Positions 36,301 to 45,360 of a DNA stretch of 64,000 nucleotides are shown in pieces. The DNA is taken from positions 1-64,000 of the forward strand of contig CANQCK010000005.1 in the NCBI GenBank assembly GCA_947589185.1. Reading direction: 5' to 3'. The notes beneath the pieces are model-generated. The model was not told where the DNA came from. It did no database searches and saw only the letters and a list, made by a program, of their open reading frames with translations. The first letter of the stretch is position 1, and each line of letters begins with the position of its first letter. This DNA comes from an uncultured Clostridia bacterium. GTDB taxonomy: Bacteria > Bacillota > Clostridia > Oscillospirales > Ruminococcaceae. The translations under genes and the position numbers were made by a program.

Positions 36301-38867
36301 GGACAATACTTCCTGTAAATTCTAACGGACACGTTTATACGGAATTACTTGGTGAAGCTAAGGAAGCTACATGTACTGAAACAGGTTTATATGCATATTT
36401 CCAATGTACAGCTTGCAAGAAGTATTACAAGATAACAGCTACAAGCGACGAAGGAGATACGTATGAAGAGATTACATTGCAGGGCGGCAGTGCTAATCCA
36501 GAAGATTTGACAATTCCAGTAGTAGATCACAAATATAGTGAGAGCCCAACTGCATATAAAGCTCCTGACTGCACAAACAAGGGAAATTATGGTTCAGTTG
36601 AATGTACAGTATGCAATCACAAGTTTAAGACAACTGATGCAGAGGGCAATCCACTTGCTGAAAATGAATACATTGATGTTGAAAGTGATGAATCTCAGCT
36701 AGAAATCGCTGCATTAGGTCATGATTGGGTGAAGCAAAAAGAGACATGCACAAGAGACGCATATTATGATTGCAGTCGTTGTGATAAAAACGCAAAGATT
36801 TTACAGGATAGCTCTGGTTCTGACGAGACAATTGAAGATGGCGGAACAGTTTATCTGAAATATATTGAGTCTCTTGATGATTTAAACAAGCCGGAAGCTT
36901 CTCATCACTGGGTAGATAAGGTAGCTACTGCAAAAGATGCAACTTGCACTGAAGATGGTAGTTACGCATATGCACAGTGTGATAAGTGCGAAGTATTCGC
37001 AGAGAAATTACCTGATGGAGCTTATAAAGAGTGGACCGTTGCTGATGATAAAAACAACGATGGCGTAATCACTGCGGATGACTTTGTTAAAAAGGCAACA
37101 GGACATAACTTTGAAGATGGTTTTGTTAAAGGTTATGCATCTCCTGATCCATGTACACAACCTGGTCTCAAATCATATGCAGTATGTAAGAATGACGGCT
37201 GTGGAGTTTATGCTTTAGCAACTCTAAAAGCTGAGGCTAGTGATGGTTCGGAGAATCCGGCAGATTACGATTATACACCATGGACTGTTCAGGATAATGA
37301 TAAGAACAGCGACGGCAAAATTGATGCAGATGATTTTGTTATTGACGTAGTAGGTCATATTTATGGTGAACTACATCCGGCATATATTCCTGAGGGAGCT
37401 GCTGCTTGTACAGAAAACGGCAAGAAAGCATATTATAAGTGTTCAGTATGTAATAAGCTGTTTATAGATGAAGGCAGCGATAAGAAGGAAGTAACTGAAA
37501 ACGAGTTAATAGTTCCTGCACCGGGACATAAAGATGAAGCTATACCTGCATCTGAAGATGTAGCAGCTACATGTACCGACCAGGGTCTTACGGGCGGAAC
37601 TAGATGTTCAGTCTGCAAGACAATACTCACACCGAGAACGGTAATTCCTGCACTTGGACACGACTTTAAGGAAGAAAGTTATAAGACAAAAACTCCTGCA
37701 ACTTGCGAGACCAAAGAAATTCAGGAGGCTAAATGTTCACGCTGCGACGTAACGCAGACAAGAGAGAAGCCTAACTCAGAACCACTTGGTCACGATTATC
37801 AAAAGGTTGAAGCTAAGGAAGCAACCTGCGCAGAACCTGGTAACATTGAGCATTACAAGTGTTCAAGATGTTCTAAGCTGTTTATTGATGAAGAAGGCGC
37901 TAAGAAAGAGGTAACTGCTGACAAGGTAGTAACTACAAAAGATCACGAATATGGTGAGCTTATTGCTGAAGTAGCTGCAACTTGTACAAAGGAAGGTACT
38001 AAGGCACACTATAAGTGTTCTGTATGTGAGAAGCTGTTTGTAGATGAAACTACAATGCAAGACGACGCTCCTGTAACGATTAAGAAAGAAGTTACAGCAG
38101 AAGACTTAGTAATCGAAAAGATTGCTCATACACCAAAAGCAGTTGATGCTGTAGTTGCTACTTGTACAAAGCCAGGTTTGACAGAAGGTTCAGTTTGTGA
38201 TGTATGCGGTGAAGTACTTGTTGCTCAGACAGTAACACCTATGATTGACCATACACCTGTAACTGATGCTAAAGTTGATCCGACTTGCACAAAAACAGGT
38301 TTAACAGAGGGTAAACATTGCTCAGTATGCGAGGGAACTCTTGTTGCACAAGCAGTAATACCTGCACTTGGTCATAATTTTGTAAACGGCGTCTGCACAA
38401 GATGTAACGAAAATGCGCCAAGCTATAGCGATGATACACCAGTTAACAATGGTAATTCTAATCCAAGCGTAAACCAACCTAACAACAATACTATAAATAA
38501 TAATAATAATAATGTAACTAAACCTGCAAATAAGATTCCTGCAAGTGCATTAAAGGTAAAGCAGGCTAAGGTTAAAAATCTGAAGGTTAAGAGCAAGGCT
38601 AAGAAGACTATTAAAGTTAAATGGAAGAAGGTTAGCGGTGCTAAGGGCTACAAGATTGAAGTTTCTAAGAACAACAAGTTTAAGAAAAAAGCTATAGTAA
38701 TCAAGAAAACTACTAAGAAGCTGAAACTTAAAATCAAGAACAAGAAGCTCAAGAGCAAGAAGACCTACTATGTACGTGTAAGAGCATACACAACATACAA
38801 GGCTAACGGTGCTACAAAGAAGGTTTATAGCAGTTTGAAGGCTATAAAGAAAGTTAAGGTTAAATAA
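33294..38867 (+). CDS. Giant secreted repeat protein 1 (1857 aa)
   Basis: The start is TTG 33294 after GAGG. A signal peptide (1-30, VSSIPSTAVFVSAEE) is followed by a region at about 50-640 rich in repeats such as VYGGGLHESTV, GGSNGYTGNSNVNIEGGNI, IDVSGGTI, which suggest a right-handed beta-helix in two blocks. From about 650 to 1710 come about 19 repeats of the pattern C-T-x-x-G-x(5-8)-C-x-x-C, separated by acidic spacers ending in GH. Two EF-hand-like loops, DDKNNDGVITADD and DNDKNSDGKIDADD, are embedded there. An Asn-rich linker leads to a Lys-rich C-terminal domain that resembles a fibronectin fold (KVSGAKGYKIEVSK, YYVRVRAYTTY). No LPxTG or membrane anchor is seen; the basic tail may bind the wall. 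It is probably a surface adhesin or glycan-binding protein, but the function is unknown. Confidence 0.8.
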   Translation: MKIKRIALNLISCFALLVSSIPSTAVFVSAEEVTTVPGVPKYVTISGTDGKGAGKTKSAVFANGTDIEVTYDAGTDTNTVTYAGGSIPGVAKDADVFAGCHGSATPVGTEEDPVEIVINGAKLNTVYGGGLHESTVDNVKITVKGNAELKWVCGGGANCLIKDSVCSEGADYWQSGNSESSKTVVKNAEINIEDGTFANCVYGGGEGFSKTENTAINIKDGTILAVSSSGSNGYTGNSNVNIEGGNITEVRSVTRGTIASSDVAVSGGTITNLYIGGSKGDTVNGTVKKSTVNVTGGEVAKLYPGTSDGRDITVSESEQYSFGLSGDGKITEYDTGITEEDNSASVNEMTYLESKDFQDAPNIAPILFTNGKSVTVTYDEVSGQNIVTCEDGSIKKIPTNANIFAGSHNSDSEISDKVTITIDGAKLNSVWGGGMHKSHVKNAEIVVKSGSKIGFIQGGGAAINSAIKQCVEGCDGAIKDSDAKNSTCVVDEVAITIEDGATVTDIYGGGEGYSKTVKTTVNIKGGDIEFLGAGGSNGYTGTANVKIEGGNIGLVQSVNRGTMDSAEIDVSGGTIDELFIGGEDADDVKGTITSSTVKVTGGTVESLAPGKSGGNVIDDESGGTFKVEISSEADVDLDAESNFKGIELSCTHKLPLIKVSTKTDATCTANGAIDVWQCSNCNQYFTDKDAKTPLEDQNEDSIVNEEDFKTDMIAHNYVEHTLKKCDGTTSDFKYYTCSVCGKFFEEKNGPEVEIETLKTKIEAATEHKTSVLKGVKATCSEVGYTDGLQCTVCGETIVKKQLINRDSSNHMKGDASTWPETWSDLTQADMDATGYFNVEDCTKGGWKVRECTQCGAKQYKYIDKTTHTWGEPVVEAADDKEATCTEPGKKTKTCSVCHMKEQVEIPAKAHKKSTGETAIEIVPAKDATCTDSGNDRYWKCSECNACFSDKDGETVIDETTTHKDALGHEYEEVKEIPPTCTDSGVSAYKQCKRCGVYEEGHERTILPVNSNGHVYTELLGEAKEATCTETGLYAYFQCTACKKYYKITATSDEGDTYEEITLQGGSANPEDLTIPVVDHKYSESPTAYKAPDCTNKGNYGSVECTVCNHKFKTTDAEGNPLAENEYIDVESDESQLEIAALGHDWVKQKETCTRDAYYDCSRCDKNAKILQDSSGSDETIEDGGTVYLKYIESLDDLNKPEASHHWVDKVATAKDATCTEDGSYAYAQCDKCEVFAEKLPDGAYKEWTVADDKNNDGVITADDFVKKATGHNFEDGFVKGYASPDPCTQPGLKSYAVCKNDGCGVYALATLKAEASDGSENPADYDYTPWTVQDNDKNSDGKIDADDFVIDVVGHIYGELHPAYIPEGAAACTENGKKAYYKCSVCNKLFIDEGSDKKEVTENELIVPAPGHKDEAIPASEDVAATCTDQGLTGGTRCSVCKTILTPRTVIPALGHDFKEESYKTKTPATCETKEIQEAKCSRCDVTQTREKPNSEPLGHDYQKVEAKEATCAEPGNIEHYKCSRCSKLFIDEEGAKKEVTADKVVTTKDHEYGELIAEVAATCTKEGTKAHYKCSVCEKLFVDETTMQDDAPVTIKKEVTAEDLVIEKIAHTPKAVDAVVATCTKPGLTEGSVCDVCGEVLVAQTVTPMIDHTPVTDAKVDPTCTKTGLTEGKHCSVCEGTLVAQAVIPALGHNFVNGVCTRCNENAPSYSDDTPVNNGNSNPSVNQPNNNTINNNNNNVTKPANKIPASALKVKQAKVKNLKVKSKAKKTIKVKWKKVSGAKGYKIEVSKNNKFKKKAIVIKKTTKKLKLKIKNKKLKSKKTYYVRVRAYTTYKANGATKKVYSSLKAIKKVKVK
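38523..38867 (+). repeat. Near-identical 345-bp C-terminal segment, copy 1
   Basis: This segment and 44760-45104 differ at only two positions by eye, while the bodies of the genes differ widely. It encodes the Lys-rich C-terminal domain. Confidence 0.9.
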
Positions 38868-39434
38868 TTTTTCTACTTGATTTCAAGTACACAGATTCAA
38901 TTGATTTGTTTACTTCCAAAAGAGAGACTAAGTATATTACTTAGTCTCTCTTTGCATTTTCGTTTTAGCACAGCAATTTTAGCTTTTTTCGTAAAAAAAT
39001 AATTAAAATTCAAATTTTAGTAAATTTACTATTGCATTTTATGTCTGATAGTGGTATAATTGTAATACTAAATTGTTCATATTTTACAAGTTAATGATTA
39101 GCCTTTTGACAGTTTTAATGAGTTCTGGTGTTAATAGTAAAATAAAATTGTTAATAATTAAGTGTTGCAATTTGGTTTACAATATGATATAATAAACCTA
39201 CAGTTTTGAGATTTGTCTTTCATATATACTTAAATTATTGACTAATAGTCAATTGTGTTATGAACACAATCTAATTCACACAAATGTAAAAATAAGTTTT
39301 TAAAATTTTTACTTGTTTAATTAGTCAATACTGTATACTTAATTTAGTTATAATTCTAGGCGTTATTCCACGTTTAGTATTATATATACATTTTATAATG
39401 AATCAAATTAATAAAAGAAAAGAGGTAAACAACA
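38868..39434 (+). promoter_or_regulatory. Intergenic region: terminator, then promoter and leader of giant protein 2
   Basis: The gap of 567 bases holds a strong terminator at 38919-38953. A second copy of the giant-gene promoter follows: TTGCAA (39165-39170), 17-base spacer, TATAAT (39188-39193). The duplicated leader comes after it. No gene is seen. Confidence 0.7.
38919..38957 (+). terminator. Rho-independent terminator after giant protein 1
   Basis: AAAGAGAGACTAAGTA pairs perfectly with TACTTAGTCTCTCTTT (16 bp) around a three-base loop. Confidence 0.9.
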
Positions 39435-39442
39435 TTGAAGAT
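39267..39442 (+). repeat. Identical 176-bp leader repeat, copy 2
   Basis: Matches 33126-33301 at every base by eye. Confidence 0.9.
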
Positions 39443-42400
39443 TAAAAGAATGGCTATAAGCTTATTAAGTTGTTTAGCGCTTATTGCTAGTTCAATACCT
39501 TCTACGGCGGTTTTTGTTTCTGCTGAAGCGAATACCCTTACTACACCGGGTGTTCCAAAGCAAGTAACAATTAAGGGTTCCCCTAGTGACATAACTGCTG
39601 TATTTGCAAATGGTACAGATATTGAGGTTACTTATGACGATGAAAGTGATTCAAATATTGTATCTTGGACTGACGCAGAAGGTGCTAAGAATACGATACA
39701 GTCTGTTCCTACAAATGCAGAAGTGTTCGCCGGATGCCACGGCAGTTCTGAAGCAGTTGGTAGTGATGCTGATCCTGTAGAAATCGTAATCAATGGAGCG
39801 CACTTAAACACTGTTTACGGCGGAGGACTTCATGAGTCAACTGTTAATAATGTAAAAATAACAGTTAAAGGTGATTCAGACCTTAAATGGGTTTGCGGAG
39901 GCGGAGCAAATTGTCTTGTTCATTGCGATCAAGGTGCATGTGCTGAAAAAGGTTGGAAGGACAATGGAGCTGATTCCGCAACTTTAGTTAAAAAGGCAGA
40001 GGTTAATATCGAAGCTGGTACAGTTGCAAATGACGTTTATGGCGGCGGTGAAGGCTACAGCAAAACTGACAGCACAACCGTAAATATTAAGGGCGGTACA
40101 CTTAGTTCTGTATGTGCCGGCGGTTCTAACGGTGCTACCGGTAATTCTGAGGTTAACATTGAAAACGGTACTATTAAATGGGTTTACTCTGTAAACAGAG
40201 GTACTATGGGCAGCTCAGCAGTTACAGTTACAGGCGGTGAAATAGAAAACCTTTATGTAGGTTCAGCAGGCTCAAACTATCCGAGTATTACAGGTACTGT
40301 TAATGCGGCAAGTGTTGATATTAAAGGCGGTACTGTTAAAGAGTTACATGCCGGTAATTCTTCAAACGGGAAGCCTTTGGATGTATCACAGCCGAATTAC
40401 TCATTCTCAGCTAATCCAAGTTCTGTTGAAAAGTACAACGAAGACATTGAAGAGAATAAGGACAAGGAAAATGCTTATTACTACTTTAATGCTTATCTAA
40501 ATAATGATGAGAAGGATAATCTAGGAAACAGCGCTGCAAGCAAAGTTACTCCTATCATACAAATAATGCAAGGTAGCAACGGAAAAACATATCAGGCTGT
40601 ATTTGCTATGGCAAACGGAACTAAAGTTGTAGCTACTGATGTTAAAAATGCAGACGGAACATGGAAAGAAACTAAATTAGCATGTGGAGATGACGGTAGC
40701 TATATTCTTACAAACTATGACATTGTTAATCTGTTTGGCGGAAGTCATAATAGCGATACATTAGTTCCATCAACTGACGTTACATTAGACGGAACTACCC
40801 ACGTACAAAGCGTATGGGGCGGCGGCTGGCATAAATCTAAGACCGGCACAACTAAGGTAACAGTAAAGGGCAACGCAGAGGTTAAGGGTATCCAAGGCGG
40901 AGCTGCTAACTTCTTTGCAGGTACAAACTGCGGAACTGAGGGTTGCACAGGTTACAATGGAAGCAATTCAAGCAAGCCATGTATTGAAAAGCCTGGGGCA
41001 AATACACCAGAAGCATACAATGTTAGTGGTAACGCATGCGTTGATAGTGCAACTGTAGTAGTTGAAAGCTGCAAGCCATATACAACGCCAAGCGGTGTTG
41101 AACAAGATACACTGATTTTTGGTGGCGGTGAATGTTATGCTTACACAGGCACTGTTAACGTAACAGTTAGCGGCGGCGAGTTTACTAAAGATTCAATTGT
41201 ATATCCTGCCGGCTCAAACGGTTACACAGGCGAATCTTCTCTTGTAGTTGACGGAGAGGTTACAATTCCAAATGTTGCTTCTGCAAAGAGCGGAATCGTT
41301 AAGAGTGCTGATATTGAAATAAAGAACGGTACAGTAGAAAATCTTACTGTCGGCATGATTGAAAGTAAAGAAGGCTATGGTGAAATAGAAGCTAGCGATG
41401 TAAAAGTATCATCAGGCGGTACAGTTAACGATGTTACGTTTGGTCATAAGAATGATAGTGAAACAATTAAACCTGAAAATGATGAAGGTTATACTTTAAC
41501 GGCTGACGGCGGAAAGATTGAACAAGTCGACGGCGAAGAAGTTGATTATTCAAAAGTTGAGTGTACCCACAACGCATACCTGCCTCATTTAATGGAAGTA
41601 GAGGAAATACCTGCTACATGTGTACCAGGAAAGTATGCTTATTGGAAGTGTGCTAACTGTCTGCACTATTATGCTACAATTAAAGGCGCATTAACTGACG
41701 TTACTGCTAAAGATGAAGATGGAAATTTCCTCGACAAAGTTGACGAAGATAAAATTAAGATTGAAGCAACTGCTTCTCACAAATATGTTGAGCATCAAAT
41801 ACTCGCTTGTGACGGTGATTCAGTTGCAGCAACCTACTATACATGTGAAACTTGCACAAACTACTTTGAAAAAGAAGAAGGTCCCGGTGAAACTTATAAG
41901 CAAATTACCTTTGAGGAAGTTCAGTCAAAAATGACTACAGCCGGACATACGACAGAAAAAGTACCTGGCAAAGCTGCTACATGTAGTGAAGTAGGTTACA
42001 CTGACGGATTAAGATGTCAAAAATGCGGTATAACAATTGTTGAAAGACAGAAGATTAACCGTGACAACACAAACCACGTAGACGCTGAGGGCAACTCAAC
42101 TTGGGGCGATGCTGTTCGTGTTCCTGATGATGATGATCACGCTAATATTTATCCGGGCTTGACAGATTGTGCAAAGGGCGGATGGAAAGTTCGTGAATGT
42201 ACACAATGTAATGCTAAACAATATGTGTATGTAGACCCGACAGATCATAAATGGGGCACGCCGGTTGTTGAAGCTGAAGGAGATAAAGAAGCTACTTGTA
42301 CCGAAGCTGGACAGAAAACAAAGACTTGTTCGGAATGCGGTAAGAAGGAGCAGGTAACTATTGACGCATTAGGCCATGATTTGACAGGCGAGGGCAACCC

Positions 42401-45104
42401 GGTACAGGCTAAGGATGCTACATGTACGGAAGCTGGTATGCAGCTTCATTGGGTATGCCAAAGATGCGGTGATTATTTCGCTGACGCTGCAGGTAATCAG
42501 AAAATTGAAGATAAAGATTCAGTAAATCTTAAGGCACTAGGTCACGACTATCAGAAGGTTGAAGCAATTCCTCCAACCTGTGTAGAAACAGGTGTGTCTG
42601 AGTATTGGGCATGTTCAAGATGTGGATTGATGGATACTGAGAATCCTGAGCATACACCAAAGACAACACTTCCGGTAGATTCTAACGCACACGTTTATTC
42701 AGACTTGATTGGGGAACGTGAGGAACCAACTTGTACTGAAGCAGGTAAGTACGCTTACTTCCAATGTACAGCTTGCAATAAGTATTACAAGATAACAGCT
42801 ACAAGCAGCTCAGGAAATACATATGAAGAGCTTACATTGCAAGATGGCAGAGTTAATGAGGAAGATTTAGTAATTCCTCCGACAGGACACAAGTGGGGAG
42901 CTGTAACGCCTAAGAAGCCTGCAACCTGTACTGAGGAAGGTAAAGAAGCTTATGCTATGTGTACAGCATGTAACAAGTACACTAAGGTTACATATGCTGC
43001 GGAAGATACAGAATTAGCTAACCCACAATATGATAGTAATTTGTTTGAAGATCCAGCAGTTGAAGAGTCAATAAAAATTGACGCATTAGGTCATGATTGG
43101 CAAAAAGTTGAGGCTTCATGTACAAGAGAAGCATATTACTACTGTAAAACATGCGGTAAGCTTGCAAAGATTCTAAGTTCAGACGTTGGTAAAGACGAAG
43201 AACTTGAGGGTTCTATATATCTACAGTATATTGATTCAATTACTGAAGTGCTCAAGGCTGGTCAACATACATGGAAACCCGATAGTGTAGCTTATAAAGC
43301 TCCGACCTGCGAAGACACTGGTAATTATGGTTCAGTTACATGTTCAACGTGTAATGCAACATACAAAACAACTGATGACAAGGGCAATCCTATTGAAAGT
43401 GAATTAAATTACGTTGAGATTTCTAATCCTGATGAGCTTGTAATTGCTGCATCAGGCCACGATTACGGCGAACTCATTGACGAAGTTCCTGCTACTTGCA
43501 CAGATGAAGGAACTGCCGCACATTACAAGTGTTCAGTATGTAATAAACTCTTTAAGAATGATGATGATAAGACGGAAACAGACGCAAGCGGTTTAGTAAT
43601 TACTGCAAAGGGACACCAGTATGGCGATCTTATTGCTGAGGATAAAGACCGTAATGTTTGTACAGAACCGGGAATGAAGGATCACTATCAGTGTTCAGAA
43701 TGTGAAAAGTACTTCACAGACAAGAACCCAGAGAGTGAAATTGAAAGAGAGAAATTAGTAATTCCTGCAAAGGGACACCAGTCTGAAGTTTACGTTCAGG
43801 CTAAGGCAGCTACCTGTACAGATCCTGGTTCAACAGAAGGTACAAGGTGTAGTGTTTGTAAAACAGTACTTATCCCACCGACAGTAACTCCTAAATTGGG
43901 ACACGAATTCAAAGAAGAAAATTATAAGACAAAAACTCCTGCAACCTGCGAGGAAAAAGAAATTCAGGAAGCTAAATGTACTCGCTGCGATGTAACGCAG
44001 ACAAGAGAAAAGCCTGAATCAGAACCGCTTGGTCACGAATATCAAATGGTTGAAGCTAAAGAAGCAACCTGCACAGAACCTGGTAACATTGAACATTACA
44101 AGTGTTCAAGATGTTCTAAGCTGTTTATTGATGAAGAAGGCGTTAAGAACGAGGTAACTGCTGACAAGGTAGTAACTACAAAAGAACATGAATATGGTGA
44201 GCTTATTGCTGAAGTAGCTGCAACTTGTACAGAGGAAGGCACTAAGGCACACTATAAGTGTTCTGTATGTGAGAAGCTGTTTGTAGATGAAAATACAACA
44301 CAAGACGACGGTACTTCTGTAACGATTAAGAAGGAAGTTACTGCTGCTGAATTAGTAATTGAAAAGACAGCTCATACAGTTGTAGTAGATGAAGCAGTTG
44401 AGGCGACATGTACAAAGATTGGATACACAGAGGGTTCGCACTGTTCAGTCTGCAACACTGTAATCAAGGAACAGATTGTAATACCAATGAAGTTACACAC
44501 ACCTGTTACTGATGAAGCAGTTGAAGCAACTTGTACGAAGTCTGGTTTAACAGAAGGTAAACATTGTTCAGTATGCGGTGGAGCTATTGTAGTACAGTCA
44601 GTAATTCCTGCATTAGGACACAATTATAAGAATGGTGTTTGCACAAGAGACGGTGCAAAGGATCCTAACTATGTAGCTAATTCATCAGTTGACAATGGCA
44701 ATTCTAAGCATGGCAACAATATTAATAATAACAATAACAACAACAATATAACTACTGCACCTGCAAATAAGATTCCTGCAAATGCATTAAAGGTAAAGCA
44801 GGCTAAGGTTAAAAATCTGAAGGTTAAGAGCAAGGCTAAGAAGACTATTAAAGTTAAATGGAAGAAGGTTAGCGGTGCTAAGGGCTACAAGATTGAAGTT
44901 TCTAAGAACAACAAGTTTAAGAAAAAAGCTATAGTAATCAAGAAAACTACTAAGAAGCTGAAACTTAAAATCAAGAACAAGAAGCTCAAGAGCAAGAAGA
45001 CCTACTATGTACGTGTAAGAGCATACACAACATACAAGGCTAACGGTGCTACAAAGAAGGTTTATAGCAGTTTGAAGGCAATAAAGAAAGTTAAGGTTAA
45101 ATAA
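39435..45104 (+). CDS. Giant secreted repeat protein 2 (1889 aa)
   Basis: A paralogue of giant protein 1 with the same TTG start, leader and layout. After the signal peptide (SSIPSTAVFVSAE) come beta-helix-like repeats (VYGGGLHESTV, GGSNGATGNSEVNIENGTI), about 19 Cys repeats (for example CTEAGKYAYFQCTAC, CTEPGNIEHYKCSRC), an Asn-rich linker and the nearly identical Lys-rich C-terminal domain. The N-terminal half has diverged most, including a longer second beta-helix block (about 345-640). The EF-hand-like loops of protein 1 are not seen. Both genes end with strong terminators, so they are separate transcripts. Divergent N-terminal halves on a constant tail suggest different binding partners, which is inference. 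Confidence 0.8.
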   Translation: MKIKRMAISLLSCLALIASSIPSTAVFVSAEANTLTTPGVPKQVTIKGSPSDITAVFANGTDIEVTYDDESDSNIVSWTDAEGAKNTIQSVPTNAEVFAGCHGSSEAVGSDADPVEIVINGAHLNTVYGGGLHESTVNNVKITVKGDSDLKWVCGGGANCLVHCDQGACAEKGWKDNGADSATLVKKAEVNIEAGTVANDVYGGGEGYSKTDSTTVNIKGGTLSSVCAGGSNGATGNSEVNIENGTIKWVYSVNRGTMGSSAVTVTGGEIENLYVGSAGSNYPSITGTVNAASVDIKGGTVKELHAGNSSNGKPLDVSQPNYSFSANPSSVEKYNEDIEENKDKENAYYYFNAYLNNDEKDNLGNSAASKVTPIIQIMQGSNGKTYQAVFAMANGTKVVATDVKNADGTWKETKLACGDDGSYILTNYDIVNLFGGSHNSDTLVPSTDVTLDGTTHVQSVWGGGWHKSKTGTTKVTVKGNAEVKGIQGGAANFFAGTNCGTEGCTGYNGSNSSKPCIEKPGANTPEAYNVSGNACVDSATVVVESCKPYTTPSGVEQDTLIFGGGECYAYTGTVNVTVSGGEFTKDSIVYPAGSNGYTGESSLVVDGEVTIPNVASAKSGIVKSADIEIKNGTVENLTVGMIESKEGYGEIEASDVKVSSGGTVNDVTFGHKNDSETIKPENDEGYTLTADGGKIEQVDGEEVDYSKVECTHNAYLPHLMEVEEIPATCVPGKYAYWKCANCLHYYATIKGALTDVTAKDEDGNFLDKVDEDKIKIEATASHKYVEHQILACDGDSVAATYYTCETCTNYFEKEEGPGETYKQITFEEVQSKMTTAGHTTEKVPGKAATCSEVGYTDGLRCQKCGITIVERQKINRDNTNHVDAEGNSTWGDAVRVPDDDDHANIYPGLTDCAKGGWKVRECTQCNAKQYVYVDPTDHKWGTPVVEAEGDKEATCTEAGQKTKTCSECGKKEQVTIDALGHDLTGEGNPVQAKDATCTEAGMQLHWVCQRCGDYFADAAGNQKIEDKDSVNLKALGHDYQKVEAIPPTCVETGVSEYWACSRCGLMDTENPEHTPKTTLPVDSNAHVYSDLIGEREEPTCTEAGKYAYFQCTACNKYYKITATSSSGNTYEELTLQDGRVNEEDLVIPPTGHKWGAVTPKKPATCTEEGKEAYAMCTACNKYTKVTYAAEDTELANPQYDSNLFEDPAVEESIKIDALGHDWQKVEASCTREAYYYCKTCGKLAKILSSDVGKDEELEGSIYLQYIDSITEVLKAGQHTWKPDSVAYKAPTCEDTGNYGSVTCSTCNATYKTTDDKGNPIESELNYVEISNPDELVIAASGHDYGELIDEVPATCTDEGTAAHYKCSVCNKLFKNDDDKTETDASGLVITAKGHQYGDLIAEDKDRNVCTEPGMKDHYQCSECEKYFTDKNPESEIEREKLVIPAKGHQSEVYVQAKAATCTDPGSTEGTRCSVCKTVLIPPTVTPKLGHEFKEENYKTKTPATCEEKEIQEAKCTRCDVTQTREKPESEPLGHEYQMVEAKEATCTEPGNIEHYKCSRCSKLFIDEEGVKNEVTADKVVTTKEHEYGELIAEVAATCTEEGTKAHYKCSVCEKLFVDENTTQDDGTSVTIKKEVTAAELVIEKTAHTVVVDEAVEATCTKIGYTEGSHCSVCNTVIKEQIVIPMKLHTPVTDEAVEATCTKSGLTEGKHCSVCGGAIVVQSVIPALGHNYKNGVCTRDGAKDPNYVANSSVDNGNSKHGNNINNNNNNNNITTAPANKIPANALKVKQAKVKNLKVKSKAKKTIKVKWKKVSGAKGYKIEVSKNNKFKKKAIVIKKTTKKLKLKIKNKKLKSKKTYYVRVRAYTTYKANGATKKVYSSLKAIKKVKVK
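44760..45104 (+). repeat. Near-identical 345-bp C-terminal segment, copy 2
   Basis: Pairs with 38523-38867; two substitutions were noted (near the start, and in the codons for KAIKK). Confidence 0.9.
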
Positions 45105-45155
45105 TTTCCGAGTAGCAACCGAGTATACAATTCAAATGATTGTTTACTTCAAAAT

Positions 45156-45192
45156 AAAGGAGACTGAACTATATGTTTAGTCTCCTTTTTGT
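45156..45192 (+). terminator. Rho-independent terminator after giant protein 2
   Basis: AAAGGAGACTGAAC and GTTTAGTCTCCTTT form a stem with one internal mismatch, followed by TT. Confidence 0.85.
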
Positions 45193-45313
45193 GCATAATC
45201 TAATTGATTTGGTATTATGTAAATATAATATTGTAGCGTCACCATTATCGGAGAGGCATAATAAAACTAATTCATTAGCAAATGAAGTAAAGGCATAGTA
45301 TTTTTACAGCCAT

Positions 45314-45350
45314 ATGAAAACCCCGATAAGGAAATCCTTATCGGGGTTCA
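45314..45350 (-). terminator. Terminator of rny (minus strand)
   Basis: AACCCCGATAAGGA pairs with TCCTTATCGGGGTT, a 14-bp perfect stem just beyond the rny stop, with a short T-run on the minus strand. The gap at 45105-45360 holds nothing else that I recognise. Confidence 0.85.
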
Positions 45351-45360
45351 TTATAAAGCA

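Noticed and set aside
37041-37350. Cellulosomal dockerin in giant protein 1
   Set aside because: The calcium loops are real matches, but they are isolated between Cys repeats and are not arranged as a duplicated terminal dockerin, so a dockerin call is not justified.
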